A DNA stretch of 64,000 nt from Nonomuraea rubra (GCF_014207985.1 NZ_JACHMI010000001.1:10647001-10711000); one strand, 5' to 3'. Positions 45,370 through 57,300 are shown, counted from the stretch's first letter. Program-made: numbers and translations. The notes: generated from the letters alone by a model not told the origin.

Positions 45370-46542
45370 ATGCTGACGGCAGGGCAGATCCTCCAGCTCA
45401 TCCGCGATGGCTCCTGCCGGACGCGCAAGGAACTGATCGAGTTCACCGGCCTGTCCCGGTCGACGATCACCGACCGGGTCGACCGGCTCATCGACGCCGG
45501 CTACATCCACGAGTCCGGCGTCGGCACCTCGGGGGGCGGGCGGCCGCCCTCGGTGCTGGACGTGGACGCCACCAGGCGCCTGATGCTGGTGGCCGACCTG
45601 GGCGCCACCCACGCCAGGGTGGCGCTCACCGACCTGGCCGCCCGCCCCATGGCCGAGGAACACACCGAGATGCGCATCGAGCTCGGCCCCGACGCCGTGC
45701 TGTCGTGGGTGCGCGAGGCGTTCCAGCGCATGCTCGACAGGGTGGGGCGGCCGACCGGCGAGGTGTGCGGGATCGGCCTCGACCTGCCCGGCTCGGTCGA
45801 CCACACCACCGGGCGGGTGATCAGGTCGTTCCTGATGCCGGGATGGGACGACCACCCGGTGCGCGAGGCGATCGGCTCCACCTTCGACGTGCCGATCCTC
45901 GTGGAGAACGACGCCAACGCGATGGCGCTGGGCGAGTGGTGGTCGTTCTGGCGCGACACCGACTCGCTGGTCCTCATCAAGGTGTCCACCGGCATCGGGA
46001 CCGGCATCATCCTCGACGGGCAGATCTACCGCGGCGTCGAGGAGGCCGCGGGCAACATCGGGCACGTACGGCTGCGCGAGACCGACGACCGGGTCTGCAC
46101 CTGCGGCTCGCGCGGCTGCGTGGCCTCGCTGGCCAGCGGCCACGCCGTGGCCACCGACCTGGACGTGTCCTCCAGCCGCGACGTGGTCCGGCTCGTGCAG
46201 GCCGGCGACCCCGGGGCCATCGCCCGCGTCCAGGAGGCCGGGCGCACGCTCGGCGTGGTGCTGGCCACGGCCGTCAGCCTGCTCAACCCGGGCGTGCTGG
46301 TGCTGGCCGGGGACATGGCCGAGACCAGGGAGCACTACCTGACGGGCATCAGGGAGATCGTCTACCGGCGCAGCCTGCCGTACACGACGCGGAACCTGGA
46401 GATCGTGACGAGCTCGCTGGGCGACCGGGCGGGGATCGTCGGGATGGCGGTGATCGTCATGGAGCACGTGCTCTCCCCCGCCTCCGTGGACGCCGCCCTG
46501 GCCGAGAGGCCGGGCTCGTCGGCCGAGGGCGCCGTCAGCTGA
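45370..46542 (+). CDS. ROK family transcriptional regulator
   Basis: Sugar-responsive regulator (390 aa). The N-terminal winged helix (residues 1-60: TRKELIEFTGLSRSTITDRV) is followed by a ROK sugar-kinase-like domain with VADLGATHARVAL, NDANAMALGEW, GTGIGTGIIL-like STGIGTGIILDGQI and the zinc motif CTCGSRGC. Such NagC/XylR-type proteins repress nearby uptake and catabolic genes until a sugar binds. Last gene of the importer operon, so it probably regulates the whole 36-46.5 kb locus. Confidence 0.94.
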   Translation: MLTAGQILQLIRDGSCRTRKELIEFTGLSRSTITDRVDRLIDAGYIHESGVGTSGGGRPPSVLDVDATRRLMLVADLGATHARVALTDLAARPMAEEHTEMRIELGPDAVLSWVREAFQRMLDRVGRPTGEVCGIGLDLPGSVDHTTGRVIRSFLMPGWDDHPVREAIGSTFDVPILVENDANAMALGEWWSFWRDTDSLVLIKVSTGIGTGIILDGQIYRGVEEAAGNIGHVRLRETDDRVCTCGSRGCVASLASGHAVATDLDVSSSRDVVRLVQAGDPGAIARVQEAGRTLGVVLATAVSLLNPGVLVLAGDMAETREHYLTGIREIVYRRSLPYTTRNLEIVTSSLGDRAGIVGMAVIVMEHVLSPASVDAALAERPGSSAEGAVS

Positions 46543-47284
46543 GGGCGGCGCGCAGCAGGGCGGGGGCCTCGACGAGCGAGGGGCCGTACCAGGTGAGCAG
46601 CCGGCCGCTGACCGGCACGCACCTCAGGCCGGGGAACGACTCCGGGCCGTCGGTCTCGCTGAACGCGTAGGGCTCGTCGGGCAGGACCACGAGGTCGGGC
46701 CGCCGTTCCACCAGCTCGGGCAGCGGGATCCTGGGGTAGCGCTCGGGGTGGCCGGCGTACAGGTTGTCCACGCCGAGGCGCCTGAGCACGTCGCCGGTGA
46801 ACGTGTCGCGCCCCACCACCATCCACGGCCGGCGCCAGATCGGCACGATCGCCGTACGCCTCGGGCCGTCGAACGGCACCCGCCACGCCTGCCTCGCCCG
46901 GGCCAGCCACCCGGGCGGCTCCGTACGGCACGCGACGGCGAACATGCGCTCCAGCGACGCGAACGCCTCCTCCACCGTCTCGATCCGCGTCACCCACACC
47001 GCCACGCCCGCCTCGCGCAGCGCCTCCAGGTCGGGCGGCCGGTTCTCCTCGGCGTTGGCGAGCACCACGTCGGGGGCGAGCCGCCTGATGGCGTCGAGGT
47101 CGGGGTTCTTGGTGCCCCTGACCCTGGCCACGTCGAGGCCGGCCGGGTGCGAGCACCAGTCGGTCGCCCCGACCAGCGCGCCCGGCAGGGTCGCCGCCAC
47201 CGACTCGGTCAGCGAGGGCACGAGGGAGACGATCCGCCGCACGGTCACGGGGATCCGCACGGCCGCGCCGGTGTCATCGTCCAC
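46535..47284 (-). CDS. Helical-backbone metal receptor (BtuF-like, no signal peptide)
   Basis: A 249-aa protein of the periplasmic-binding-protein class that binds cobalamin or siderophores (RIVSLVPSLTESVAA, then ATDWCSHPAGL, DLDAIRRLAPDVVLA and GVAVWVTRIETVEEAFASL). No signal peptide or lipobox precedes the fold, and no transporter genes adjoin it, so it may be a cytoplasmic relative rather than an uptake receptor. GTG 47284 start. The last eight bases overlap the ROK gene on the opposite strand. Confidence 0.87.
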   Translation of the reverse strand: MDDDTGAAVRIPVTVRRIVSLVPSLTESVAATLPGALVGATDWCSHPAGLDVARVRGTKNPDLDAIRRLAPDVVLANAEENRPPDLEALREAGVAVWVTRIETVEEAFASLERMFAVACRTEPPGWLARARQAWRVPFDGPRRTAIVPIWRRPWMVVGRDTFTGDVLRRLGVDNLYAGHPERYPRIPLPELVERRPDLVVLPDEPYAFSETDGPESFPGLRCVPVSGRLLTWYGPSLVEAPALLRAALS

Positions 47285-47363
47285 ATCGGCAAGCCTAGAT
47301 CCGCGGAACCGGTGATCGTTTGTCGGTCCGGAGCCTTAGACTCCAGGCAAAGATCGTTAACTC

Positions 47364-48174
47364 GTGATCGGGGGACGACGGTTGCAGCGGGAGTCGCTCG
47401 GCTTCGATCCGAATACACCCAGCGTGGCCAGGCTCTACGACTACCTTCTCGGCGGCAAGGACCACTTCCCCGCCGACCGTGCGGCGGCGGAGCAGATCCT
47501 CGAGGTGGCTCCCGAGCTGCGCGCGGCGGCCCGGGCCGGCCGCTCGTTCCTCGGCCGGGCGGTGCGGTTCCTCGCCGGGGCCGGCGTCGGCCAGTTCCTC
47601 GACATCGGCACGGGCCTGCCCGCGCGCGGCAACGTGCACGAGCTGGCTCCCGGGGCCCGGGTGGTCTACGTCGATCGTGATCCGGTGGTGCTCGTGCACG
47701 CCAGGGCGCTGCTGACCGGCCAGGGCGAGACGACCGTGGTCAGGGGCGACCTGCGCGAGCCGGAGGCGCTGCTGAAGGATCCCGACGTGCTGCGGGCGCT
47801 CGACTTCGACCGGCCCGTGGGCCTGCTGCTGTCGTCGGTCATGCACTACGTCGAGGACTGCGACGGGCCCGAGGAGATCGTCGCGACGCTGCGCGACGCG
47901 CTGGCCCCCGGCAGCTACCTGGTCCTGTCCCCACGGCACCAGCGACGCCAGGGCGGAGGTCGTCGAGCGGGCCACCGAGGTCTACCGCGGCGCCGACGCG
48001 CCGCTCACGCTGCGCGGCCGGGAGCGGATCGCCGGGCTGTTCGAGGGCTTCGAGCTGGTGGACCCCGGCCTGGTCTGGCTGCCCGAGTGGCGGCCCGAGC
48101 AGGCCGACCTGATCGACTTCCGCGACGGCCCGCAGTCGTCGCTGGCCCTGTGCGGCATAGGCAGGAAGGACTGA
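47364..48174 (+). pseudogene. SAM-dependent methyltransferase (Methyltransf_19/DUF574 type) interrupted by a +1 frameshift
   Basis: The gene starts at GTG 47364. It encodes the family N-terminus (SVARLYDYLLGGKDHFPADR), the SAM site FLDIGTGLPARGNVHE and VVYVDRDPVVLVHAR, up to GSYLVLS. Then one extra C in a CCCC run (47929-47932) throws the frame. Removing one C restores HGTSDARAEVVERATEVY and the usual ending, stopping at TGA 48174 (about 270 aa). Without the repair the frame runs 128 bases into the next gene and ends at 48302. Either a sequencing error or a recent mutation. Confidence 0.82.
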
Positions 48175-48178
48175 GGCC

Positions 48179-49090
48179 ATGGAGATCGGGCTGGCGGTGC
48201 CGCAGTACGGCGGGTTCGCGCGGCTGTCGAGCGTGCTGCGGGTGGCGCGCGAGGCCGAGTCGATGGGCCTGCACAGCCTGTGGGCCGGCGACCGGCTGCT
48301 GACGCCGCTCGCGCCTAAGGACCGCTACCCGGCGGGCGACGGGCGCATCCCCGAGGCGCACCGGGTGTTCCTCGACCCGTTCGCGGTGCTGTCGGTGGCC
48401 GCGTCGGCGACCTCCACCGTACGGCTGGGCACCAGCGCCCTCAACGCCTGCTGGTACGCCCCGCCCGTCCTGGCCCGATCGCTCACCACGATCGACCACC
48501 TCAGCGGCGGGCGGCTCGACGCCGGGCTCGGGCTGGGCTGGTCCTCCGACGAGTACGCCGCCGCGGGCGTGCCGTGGCAGGGCCGGGCCAGGCGCTACGA
48601 GGCCACGCTCGACGCCCTGGAGGCGATCTGGACCACCGACCCGGTGTCGTTCGAGCACGAGCTGTGGACGATCGCGCCCAGCCACATCGAGCCCAAGCCG
48701 GCCCGGCGCCCGCCGCTCTACCTGGCGGGCTTCTCCGAGCCGGCCCTGCGCCGCATCGGGCGCAGGGGCGACGGCTGGCTGACGGCCGCGCTGCCGATCC
48801 CCGTCCTCAGCTCGATGTGGCAGACCGTGTGCCGCACCGCGGAGCAGGCCGGCCGCGACCCCGCCGGCCTGCGCATGGTGCTGCGCTCCAACCCGTTGGT
48901 CATCGACGGCGGCACGCCGCCCAGGAGCGGCACCGTCGCCGAGATCTCCGCCTACCTGGCCACCGCGGCGCAGGCCGGGGTGCACGAGGTCATCCTGGAT
49001 CTGCAGCACACCGCGACGAGCGACGAGCACCTGCTCGACCTGGCGGCGGCCTTCCAGTCCGAGCTGGCGGCGCTGCGCGGGCCTACTTGA
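48179..49090 (+). CDS. LLM class F420-dependent oxidoreductase
   Basis: Luciferase-like barrel enzyme (303 aa), probably using F420 ([40 protein letters not shown], then [16 protein letters not shown], typical of the TIGR03619/03564-like groups). Such enzymes reduce or oxidise diverse metabolites in actinomycetes. ATG 48179 lies five bases after the stop of the repaired methyltransferase frame, so the two form an operon. It overlaps the convergent tpx gene by eight bases. Substrate unknown. Confidence 0.92.
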   Translation: MEIGLAVPQYGGFARLSSVLRVAREAESMGLHSLWAGDRLLTPLAPKDRYPAGDGRIPEAHRVFLDPFAVLSVAASATSTVRLGTSALNACWYAPPVLARSLTTIDHLSGGRLDAGLGLGWSSDEYAAAGVPWQGRARRYEATLDALEAIWTTDPVSFEHELWTIAPSHIEPKPARRPPLYLAGFSEPALRRIGRRGDGWLTAALPIPVLSSMWQTVCRTAEQAGRDPAGLRMVLRSNPLVIDGGTPPRSGTVAEISAYLATAAQAGVHEVILDLQHTATSDEHLLDLAAAFQSELAALRGPT

Positions 49091-49580
49091 GCGCGTCCAG
49101 CGCGCCGTCGTAGTCGGGCTCCTGCGTGATCTCCGGCACGAGCTCGGAGTAGATCACCTGGTTGTCGCCGTCGAGCACGATCACCGCCCGCGCGGCCAGC
49201 CCGGCCAGCGGCCCCGACTCCTGGGAGACGCCGTAGTCGTTCAGGAACTCGCGGCCCCGCATGAGCGACAGCGTGGTCACGTTCTCCAGGCTCTCGGCGC
49301 CGCAGAACCGCTTCTGGGCGAACGGCAGGTCGGCGGAGATGCACAGCACCGCCACGTCGGGGTGCCCGGCGGCGATCTCGTTGAAGCGGCGCACGGAGGC
49401 CGCGCACACGCCGGTGTCGAGGCTCGGGAAGATGTTGAGGACCTTGGTCTGCTGCCCGAAGTCCTCCAGCGTGCGCTCGGCCAGGTCGGCGCCCACGAGG
49501 CGGAACGCGGGAGCGCTGTCTCCGGGCTTCGGGAAGGTGCCGGCCACGGTGATGGGGTTGCCCTTGAAGGTGACGGACAT
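49083..49580 (-). CDS. tpx: Thiol peroxidase
   Basis: Atypical two-cysteine peroxiredoxin (165 aa) that reduces lipid and other hydroperoxides with thioredoxin. The peroxidatic Cys is in [15 protein letters not shown] and the resolving Cys in [10 protein letters not shown], as in Tpx. ATG 49580 follows GGAGG. Length matches the family. An inverted repeat ACGATG/CATCGT lies in its promoter. Confidence 0.96.
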   Translation of the reverse strand: MSVTFKGNPITVAGTFPKPGDSAPAFRLVGADLAERTLEDFGQQTKVLNIFPSLDTGVCAASVRRFNEIAAGHPDVAVLCISADLPFAQKRFCGAESLENVTTLSLMRGREFLNDYGVSQESGPLAGLAARAVIVLDGDNQVIYSELVPEITQEPDYDGALDALK

Positions 49581-49596
49581 GGAAAGCCTCCTGATA

Positions 49597-49617
49597 ACGA
49601 TGATCTCCCAGCATCGT
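49597..49617. promoter_or_regulatory. Inverted repeat upstream of tpx
   Basis: ACGATG (49597-49602) and CATCGT (49612-49617), perfect 6-bp arms with nine bases between, beginning 17 bases upstream of the tpx start. Possible site for a redox regulator. Confidence 0.35.
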
Positions 49618-49669
49618 GATCCTATCGGCGTCCCCCATCGGGCCCGGTTGTGGTGGAGCACTGTGGTGG

Positions 49670-50635
49670 TCAGGCCCAGTCGTGGCGGGCGGCGTGCCAG
49701 CCGAGCTGGACCCGCGTGCGCACGCCCGCCAGATCCATCAGCGCCCGCAGCCGCCTCTGGAGCGTGCGCAGCGACAGGTCGAGCTGGCCGGCCACGGCCT
49801 CGTCCGTCAGGCCCGACAGCAGCAGCCCGAGGATCTTCCTGTCCAGCTCGCCGATCTCGGGCTCGTGCTCCTCCCCGAGCCCGTCCAGGGCGTCGGCGCG
49901 CAGCGGGTAGGAGCGCTGCCACACCGCCTCGAACAGCGCCTCCACCCCGGCCAGCAGCCCGCTGCGGTGCAGCAGCACGGCCGCGGGCTCGCCGCCCGGC
50001 TCGGTGGTCAGCGGCACCAGCGCCAGGTCCGAGTCGGCCATCATCAGCTTGATCGGCAGCTTGTCGGCCACCCTGACCCGCACGCCCCTGCGGATGGAGT
50101 CGACGGTGCCGGCGACCGCGCCGGGTGCGGTCAGCACCTCGCGCTCGACCACCACCAGGTACTCGACCCCGCGGTCCACGCCCCGGTCCTCGGCGGTGTT
50201 GTCGCTGGGCGGCACGGCCACGAACGGCGCCGTGGAGAACGAGCGGACCCGCTCGCGGGCGGCCCACTGGATCTGCAGGAAGCGCTGGCGTACCGCCTCC
50301 ACTCCCGTGACGACCTCGATCAGGTCGCCGACGGCGCGGTCGGCGGCGGCCGTCCGGTGCTGCTCGGCCAGCGCCACGATGGCCAGCTCCGCCGTCCGCA
50401 GCTCCTCCCTGCGGGCGGTGAGCAGGCCGCCGAGCGCCACGGACGGCGGGGCGGCGGCGTACCGGTCGCCGTGCCGGGAGACCAGCCCGCGCCCGGCCAG
50501 GGCGGCAAGGTCCGTCTCGACCTGGAAGGCGGGCCGGTCGAGTGCGGTGACGAGGTCGGCGGCGGTGCCGGGCGTGGCGATCAGGAAGCGGTAGACGGCT
50601 TCCTCCCCCGCCGTGAGACCCAGCGCCTCCAGCAC
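49670..50635 (-). CDS. TrmB/LuxR-type helix-turn-helix regulator
   Basis: A 321-aa regulator. The N-terminal TrmB-like winged helix is [19 protein letters not shown] to [18 protein letters not shown], followed by a phospholipase-D-like central domain (residues about 100-230). The C-terminal LuxR helix-turn-helix is [20 protein letters not shown] with [20 protein letters not shown]. This composition is common for actinomycete regulators near secreted peptidases. GTG 50635 is preferred (GGGAG upstream, family-like N-terminus); GTG 50737 would add 34 residues. It lies downstream of the subtilase gene on the same strand. Confidence 0.83.
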   Translation of the reverse strand: MLEALGLTAGEEAVYRFLIATPGTAADLVTALDRPAFQVETDLAALAGRGLVSRHGDRYAAAPPSVALGGLLTARREELRTAELAIVALAEQHRTAAADRAVGDLIEVVTGVEAVRQRFLQIQWAARERVRSFSTAPFVAVPPSDNTAEDRGVDRGVEYLVVVEREVLTAPGAVAGTVDSIRRGVRVRVADKLPIKLMMADSDLALVPLTTEPGGEPAAVLLHRSGLLAGVEALFEAVWQRSYPLRADALDGLGEEHEPEIGELDRKILGLLLSGLTDEAVAGQLDLSLRTLQRRLRALMDLAGVRTRVQLGWHAARHDWA

Positions 50636-50743
50636 GGTGCCCGTCTCCCTCTGATCGCCCGGAACGCCGACCAGTATGGGAGAGAAAATGGGGCCAAAGG
50701 CGACAAAGTCGTCTTCGGCCCCGAATCGTGACTGCACGGTTAT

Positions 50744-53700
50744 TCAGTTCACCAGAGCCCGGATGATCTCCTGGCTCACCGTGTTCCCCTTCGAGTCGGA
50801 CGCGGTGGCCTTCAGCGACAGGGAGCCGGCGCGGACGGCGGTGGCCCACCTGCCCTTGCCGGTCGGCACGAGCACAGCGCGCTGCCACGTCCCGCCGTCG
50901 TCGTACGAGACCGACAGCGTCGCCCTGTTCGCCCTGCTCGGCGACTCCAGCCACTCCTGCGTCGTCGCCGACAGGCCGATCTTCACGACCGGGCCCACCA
51001 CCTTGACGTCGTAGTCGAGCTGCATCATCGGGATGTCCACCTGGTACGGCCCCTCAGGATCGACCGGGGCCGAGGTGAAGCCCCACTCGGTGTGGGTCCG
51101 GGTGGAGGTGCGCCAGCGGCCGGCGTTCCTGTTCACGTCCAGCGTGAGCCGGTACGGCGCCGCCTCCTCGGGCAGGCCGTCCCAGACGGCCATGGCGCGG
51201 CCCGCGGACTTCCTGATCAGCTTCTCGCCCTGGAAGAGCGCGATCGACATGGTCGCGTACTCGTCGCCGCCGCCACCGGAGTGCCCCGGCGTGCCGTCGG
51301 CCAGCGGCGGGATGTTGAACTGCATGCCGTTGCCCTGATCGCGGAACGGCCCCCAGTACTCGGTGCTCAGCCTCGGCCGCACGACCGGCGCGAACCACTC
51401 GTGCGTGACCCGCTGCCCCGCCCGGTACGTCTTCGGCTGCTGCCGCATCTCCCAGTCGTCCTCGCCGCCGATGAAGTGGTTCTCGTACCAGCGGTAACCC
51501 GGGCCGGTCGTGACCCACTCGGTGCGCTCGGCGGGGAAGAACTCGCGCTCCTGGAACCCGATCGCGGGCCCCCAGCCGTCCACGAGGTTGTAGCGGAAGC
51601 CGCCGCCCTCCTGGCCGGTGGTGGCGCCCCGGTAGACGCCGCGGACCTCGGCCAGGTCGCGGGCCCGGTAGGTCAGGTCGCGGTCGGGCACGGCGCCCCG
51701 GTGCAGGTCCACCAGGTCGTACAGGTAGGAGGCGTACGTCCGCTGCTCGACCACGGCGAGCTTGCCCGCCAGGGCGGCGCCCTCGTCGCGGGTGACCAGC
51801 ACGACCGGGATCGGCAGGCCCTCGCCGTAGCTCTCGTACAGGCGTCCTGGCTGGTCGTTGACGACCACCAGCAGCTTGGCGCCGGCCGCGACGGCCTGCC
51901 TGGCCCGCTCCTCGGCGGGGACCTCGGCGCTGCGGGTGACGATCACGGCCTTGCCCCTGGCGTCCACGCCCGCGTAGTCCTGCGCGGCGCCCTTGCCGGC
52001 GGCGACCGTGCGCAGCATGGAGCGGCCGTCCGCGAGCGGGCCGCCGCCCTGCACGGTGGTGATCAGCGGGGCGCGTCCCGGGACGTCGAGCGTGAGGTTC
52101 GGCTCGCCGAAGCGCCAGCGGGTCAGGTAGTCGAACGTGCCCTTGGTGACCTTCTCGGTGGGCGAGACGTACAGGCTGTCGTACCAGAGGGGCAGGACGT
52201 AGCCGAGCCTGATCGGGTCCTCCTGGCCAGGGACGGTCCTGGCGAAGTCGAGGTGCGCCTGCCGCCGCTCGGCGAGCCTGGGCGTGCTCGCGCTGACCGG
52301 CCTGGCCTCGCTCGCGTCGAGCACGACCTCCTCGTTCCCGTCGAGCACGGTCTCGGGGTCGACCAGCAGGGCCATGCCGCGCGCGTCGGCGCGCTCGCCG
52401 GCCACCTCCAGCAGCGAGTACGCCATGTACGTGTCCGGCGGCAGGCGCAGCACCCGCTCGCCGTCCACGTCGTACGGCACCATGTCGCCGCCGAACGAGG
52501 CCAGCACCACCCGGCCGGCGGCGGGCTTGCCGTCACGGTCGCGCAGCTTCAGCGTCAGGTCGTACAGCTCGCGCTCCTTGACCGCGCCGAACGCGGTACG
52601 CACGGACGTCTCCCCCGACGTGGCCGTGACCAGCCCGGACGCCTTGGTGCCCGGCTCCAGCCCGGCGGGGTCGATGCTCAGCGTGACCTCGGCGGTGCCG
52701 CGGGCGGGGACGGTGAGGCGCGGCGCGGACAGCGTGGCCGCCGAGGAGCCGCTGACCGCCAGGTCGAGCGTGACGTCGGCGTCGCCGTCGTTGCGGTAGG
52801 CGATCGTGCGATCGGTCCTGGGGTCGCCGGCGGCGTGCGGCCAGTCGTAGAACGCGGTGGGCACCGAGCCCGTCGCGGTCACCGTCGCCTGCACCGCCGC
52901 CGCCACGTCGAGCCGGCCCGCGCCCTGCTCGAACGGCGTGTAGGCGAGCTGCTTCGCCGAGCTCATCAGCGCGTCCTTGAGCCGCTGCCCGCTCCAGCCG
53001 GGGTGCCGCTGGAGCAGGATGGCCGCCGCGCCCGCGACGTGCGGGGTGGCCATGGAAGTGCCGTCCAGCTTCCAGTACGGCCCGTCCGCCTCGGTGTTGT
53101 ACGACGAGTGCGCCGCCTCGATCCCGACCCCGGGCGCGGAGATGTCGGGCTTGAGGCCGTACGTCCGGTCGAGCGGCCCCATGCTGGAGAACTCCGCCCG
53201 CTCGTCCGCCTTGTCCACCGCCCCGACGGTCAGCGCCGAGGCCGCGGAGCCGGGCGCGCCGATCGTGCCCTCGCCGTAGCTGTTGCCCGCGGCGATCACG
53301 AACAGCGTCCCGTGCTGCGCCGACAGGGTGTCCACGGCCTGCGCCATGGGGTCGGTGCCGCCGTCGGGCACGTCGCTGCCCAGGCTCATGCTGACGACCC
53401 CGGCCCTGGCCGCCGCCCATTCCATGCCCGCGATGATCCACGAGTCCTGGCCGTAGCCGTTGTCGGCGAGCACCTTGCCGATCAGCAGCTCGGCACCGGG
53501 GGCGACGCCCCTGTTGGCGCCGCCGGACGCGGCGCCGGTGCCGGCGACCGTGGAGGCCACGTGGGTGCCGTGGCCGTTGACGTCCGTGACCTCCTCGCCC
53601 GGCACGAAGCTGGTGGACTCGGCGATGCGGTCCTTGAGGTCGGGGTGGGTGAGGTCCACGCCGGTGTCGAGCACGGCGACCTTGACGCCGGTGCCGTCGA

Positions 53701-54298
53701 GCCCGGCCGCCCACGCCCGCGGCGCGCCGACCTGCGGGACGCTCTCCTTCAGCGCCACCCTGGCCTTGCCGTCCAGCCACACCTTGGCCGGGCCCGACCT
53801 CGCCGTGCCGAGCGCCTTCCAGAAGGGGCGGGGGTCCGCGCCGAGCTGGAGCGCCGCGCCCTTGACGCTGGGCAGGGCCCGGACGACCTGGGCGCCGGTC
53901 ATCGAGCGCGGCGCCGGGCCGTCGTAGGAGACGATCACCGGCGGGCTGCCGTGGTAGCCCATCCCGGCCAGCGCGGTGACGTTGAACAGCCGCCGGTCCA
54001 GCCGGTCGGCCGCGATCAGCGGCACGGCCTCGTCGGGCACCACGTACAGGTCGCCGCCTGCCTGCTGGACCTGGACGCCGCCCTGGGCGTCCGCGGGGCG
54101 GTCCACCGTGACGGTGTCCTGGTCGCCGGGACCGTCCACGTAGTGGACCCGGTGGCCGGTGATGAGGGTGATCTCGGCCTCTGGGGCGTTCCGGGCCGGT
54201 TTCCGGGTGTCCGCGTGCGCCGCTAAGGGCGCGGACAGGCCGGTCGCCGCCAGCGCCGCCGCCAGGACGCCGGTCAGGCTTCTGGAAGTGAGGGGCAT
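50744..54298 (-). CDS. Secreted S8 family serine peptidase (large subtilase)
   Basis: A 1184-aa exported subtilase. The signal peptide (residues 1-29, ending AAHA) is followed by a propeptide to about residue 185. The catalytic domain has Asp in [14 protein letters not shown], His in NGHGTHVAS, the oxyanion Asn in VIAAGNS and Ser in [17 protein letters not shown]-like domain ([14 protein letters not shown]) lies near residue 760, among beta-sandwich domains. No sortase or membrane anchor is visible, so the enzyme is probably released. Probable role: extracellular protein degradation. Confidence 0.95.
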   Translation of the reverse strand: MPLTSRSLTGVLAAALAATGLSAPLAAHADTRKPARNAPEAEITLITGHRVHYVDGPGDQDTVTVDRPADAQGGVQVQQAGGDLYVVPDEAVPLIAADRLDRRLFNVTALAGMGYHGSPPVIVSYDGPAPRSMTGAQVVRALPSVKGAALQLGADPRPFWKALGTARSGPAKVWLDGKARVALKESVPQVGAPRAWAAGLDGTGVKVAVLDTGVDLTHPDLKDRIAESTSFVPGEEVTDVNGHGTHVASTVAGTGAASGGANRGVAPGAELLIGKVLADNGYGQDSWIIAGMEWAAARAGVVSMSLGSDVPDGGTDPMAQAVDTLSAQHGTLFVIAAGNSYGEGTIGAPGSAASALTVGAVDKADERAEFSSMGPLDRTYGLKPDISAPGVGIEAAHSSYNTEADGPYWKLDGTSMATPHVAGAAAILLQRHPGWSGQRLKDALMSSAKQLAYTPFEQGAGRLDVAAAVQATVTATGSVPTAFYDWPHAAGDPRTDRTIAYRNDGDADVTLDLAVSGSSAATLSAPRLTVPARGTAEVTLSIDPAGLEPGTKASGLVTATSGETSVRTAFGAVKERELYDLTLKLRDRDGKPAAGRVVLASFGGDMVPYDVDGERVLRLPPDTYMAYSLLEVAGERADARGMALLVDPETVLDGNEEVVLDASEARPVSASTPRLAERRQAHLDFARTVPGQEDPIRLGYVLPLWYDSLYVSPTEKVTKGTFDYLTRWRFGEPNLTLDVPGRAPLITTVQGGGPLADGRSMLRTVAAGKGAAQDYAGVDARGKAVIVTRSAEVPAEERARQAVAAGAKLLVVVNDQPGRLYESYGEGLPIPVVLVTRDEGAALAGKLAVVEQRTYASYLYDLVDLHRGAVPDRDLTYRARDLAEVRGVYRGATTGQEGGGFRYNLVDGWGPAIGFQEREFFPAERTEWVTTGPGYRWYENHFIGGEDDWEMRQQPKTYRAGQRVTHEWFAPVVRPRLSTEYWGPFRDQGNGMQFNIPPLADGTPGHSGGGGDEYATMSIALFQGEKLIRKSAGRAMAVWDGLPEEAAPYRLTLDVNRNAGRWRTSTRTHTEWGFTSAPVDPEGPYQVDIPMMQLDYDVKVVGPVVKIGLSATTQEWLESPSRANRATLSVSYDDGGTWQRAVLVPTGKGRWATAVRAGSLSLKATASDSKGNTVSQEIIRALVN

Positions 54299-54386
54299 GA
54301 ACCGGATTCCACCGGTTCGGATGATCGGCGGGGAAGGTCATCGGGCTGGCGAAAACCCGCCGTGACACAACCCCGCCATCATCTGC

Positions 54387-57300
54387 TCACACGTTCCGCC
54401 GGTACTGGCCTCCTGCCTCGAAGAGGGCGTCGGTGATCTGGCCCAGGGAGCAGTGGCGGGCCGCCTCCATCAGCACCGCGAACGCGTTGCCGTCGGACAT
54501 GGCCGCCTCGCGCAGGCGGGCGAGCTGGGCGGGCGCCTCGGAGCGGTTGCGCTCGTGGAAGTCGCGCAGCCGCCGTAGCTGCGACTGCTTCTCCTCCTCG
54601 GTGCCCCTGGCCAGCTCCAGCTTGTGCGGCTGCGGCTCGTCGTCGTCCTTGGTGAACGTGTTCACGCCGACGATCGGCAGCGAGCCGTCGTGCTTGCGCA
54701 TCTCGTACAGCATGGACTCGTCCTGGATCTTGCCGCGCTGGTAGCCGGTCTCCATGGCGCCGAGCACGCCGCCGCGGTCCGACAGCCGTTCGAACTCGCT
54801 CAGCACCGCCTCCTCCACCAGGTCCGTGAGCTGCTCGACGATGAACGCGCCCTGCAGCGGGTTCTCGTTCCTGGCCAGGCCCCACTCGCGGTTGATGATG
54901 AGCTGGATGGCCATGGCGCGGCGCACCGAGTCGGCCGAGGGTGTGGTCACGGCCTCGTCGAAGGCGTTGGTGTGCAGGCTGTTGCAGTTGTCGTAGACGG
55001 CGATCAGGGCCTGGAGGGTGGTGCGGATGTCGTTGAAGTTCATCTCCTGGGCGTGCAGGGAGCGGCCCGAGGTCTGGATGTGGTACTTCAGCTTCTGCGA
55101 GCGCTCGCCGGCGCCGTAGCGCTCGCGCATGGCCACCGCCCAGATGCGGCGGGCCACCCGGCCGAGCACGCTGTACTCGGGGTCCATGCCGTTGGAGAAG
55201 AAGAACGACAGGTTCGGCGCGAAGTCGTCGATCTTCATGCCCCTGGCCAGGTACGCCTCCACGTACGTGAAGCCGTTGGCCAGCGTGAACGCGAGCTGGC
55301 TGATCGGGTTCGCGCCCGCCTCGGCGATGTGGTACCCGCTGATCGAGACCGAGTAGAAGTTCCTGACGCTGTTCTGGATGAACCACTCCTGGATGTCGGC
55401 CATCATCCGCAGGGAGAACTCGGTGGAGAAGATGCAGGTGTTCTGCCCCTGGTCCTCCTTGAGGATGTCGGCCTGGACCGTGCCCCTGACGGTGGCGAGG
55501 GTGCGGGCGCGCAGGTCGCGGTCCTCGGCCTCACCGGGGTCGCGGCCGTGCTCGGCGCGGAAGCGGTCTCTGGCCTGGTCGATGGCGGCGTTGAGGTAGA
55601 AGGCCAGGATGGTCGGGGCCGGGCCGTTGATCGTCATCGACACGGACGTGTTGGGCGCCGCCAGGTCGAACCCGTCGTAGAGCACCTTCATGTCGTCGAG
55701 GGTCGCGATCGACACCCCCGAAGTGCCGACTTTTCCGTAAATATCGGGCCGTACGTCGGGGTCGTGGCCGTACAGCGTCACCGAGTCGAACGCCGTGGAC
55801 AGCCGGGTCGCGGGCTGCCCCTCCGACAGCAGCTTGAACCGCCTGTTCGTGCGGAACGGGTCGCCCTCCCCGGCGAACATCCGGGTCGGGTCCTCGTCGT
55901 CGCGCTTGAACGGGAACACCCCGGCGGTGAACGGGAACATACCGGGCAGGTTCTCGCTCCTGAGGAAGCGCAGCAGGTCGCCGTGGTCGTGGTAGCGGGG
56001 CAGCGCCACCCGGGGGATGCGGTTGCCGGAGAGCGTCTCGCGCCAGAGCGGCGTGTGGATCTCGCGGTCGCGTACCTTCACGACCAGCTCGTCGGCGGAG
56101 TACCGCTCCCTGACCGCGGGCCAGCCGTCGAGCAGCGCGCGGCTCTCCTCCGACAGCTCCCCCTCCACCCGCTCGGCCTCCCGCGCGCCGTCCTCGCTCA
56201 GCAGGTCGCGGACGGCGGCGAGCTGCTGGCGCCGGCGCGCCACCTCGGCCTGGGCGAGCGTCTCCGCGTGGTACGCGCGCACGGTCTCGGCGATGTCGGC
56301 CAGGTAGCGCGACCTGGAGGGCGGGACGATCGCGGCCGACGCCTGGGACGTGCGGCCCTCGACGGGGGCGAGCAGCCCGGGGCCGCCGTCACCGGTCGGG
56401 AGCAGCGGCTTGAGGTGGTGGTAGAGGGCGGTGACGCCGGCGTCGTTGTAGCGGGCGGCGATGGTGCCGAAGACCGGCATGTCGTCGGGTGACACGCCGA
56501 ACGCCTCGCGGTTGCGTACGAGCTGGCGGCGCACGTCTCGCAGGGCGTCCTCGGCGCCGCGCCGCTCGTACTTGTTGATCGCCACGGCCTCGGCGAAGTC
56601 CAGCATGTCGATCTTCTCGAGCTGCGAGGCCGCGCCGAACTCCGGCGTCATCACGTAGATCGGCACGTCCACGTGCGGCACGATGCCCGCGTCGCCCTGG
56701 CCGATGCCGGGCGTCTCCACGATCACCAGGTCGTAGCCGGCGGCCCGGCAGGCGGCGATCACGTCGTCGAGGCAGGCGGGCACCTCGTTGGCCGCGCCCC
56801 TGGTGGCCAGGGAGCGGAAGTAGGTCTGGGGGCTCAGGCTGTTCATCCTGATGCGGTCGCCGAGCAGCGCGCCGCCGCCCCGCCTGCGGGTGGGGTCGAT
56901 GGCGATGATCGCGATGCGCAGCTTGTCGTCGTTGTCGACGCGGAACCTGCGGACCAGCTCGTCGGTGAGCGAGGACTTGCCGGAGCCGCCCGTACCGGTG
57001 ATGCCGAGCACGGGGGCCTGCCTCCCCGCCGCGCGCAGGCCCTCGACCAGGCCCTCGGGGGCCCGTCCCGACTCGATGAGGGTGATCGCGCGGGCCAGCG
57101 CCGCCTGGTCGCCCGAGACCACGGCCTCCACCGGCGGCGGGTCGCCCAGCTCGACGTCGCAGTCCTCGATCAGCTTGTTGATCATGCCGGGCAGGCCGTA
57201 GCGCTGGCCGTCCTCGGGCGAGAAGATGCGGGTGACGCCCCGCGAGTGCAGCAGCTCGATCTCCTCGGGGACGATCACTCCTCCGCCGCCGCCGTACACC

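Noticed and set aside
47364..48302. Taking the methyltransferase as an intact 312-aa protein
   Set aside because: Beyond about residue 190 the translation is Arg-rich, unlike the family, and overlaps the F420 oxidoreductase gene; the shifted frame carries the true family ending.
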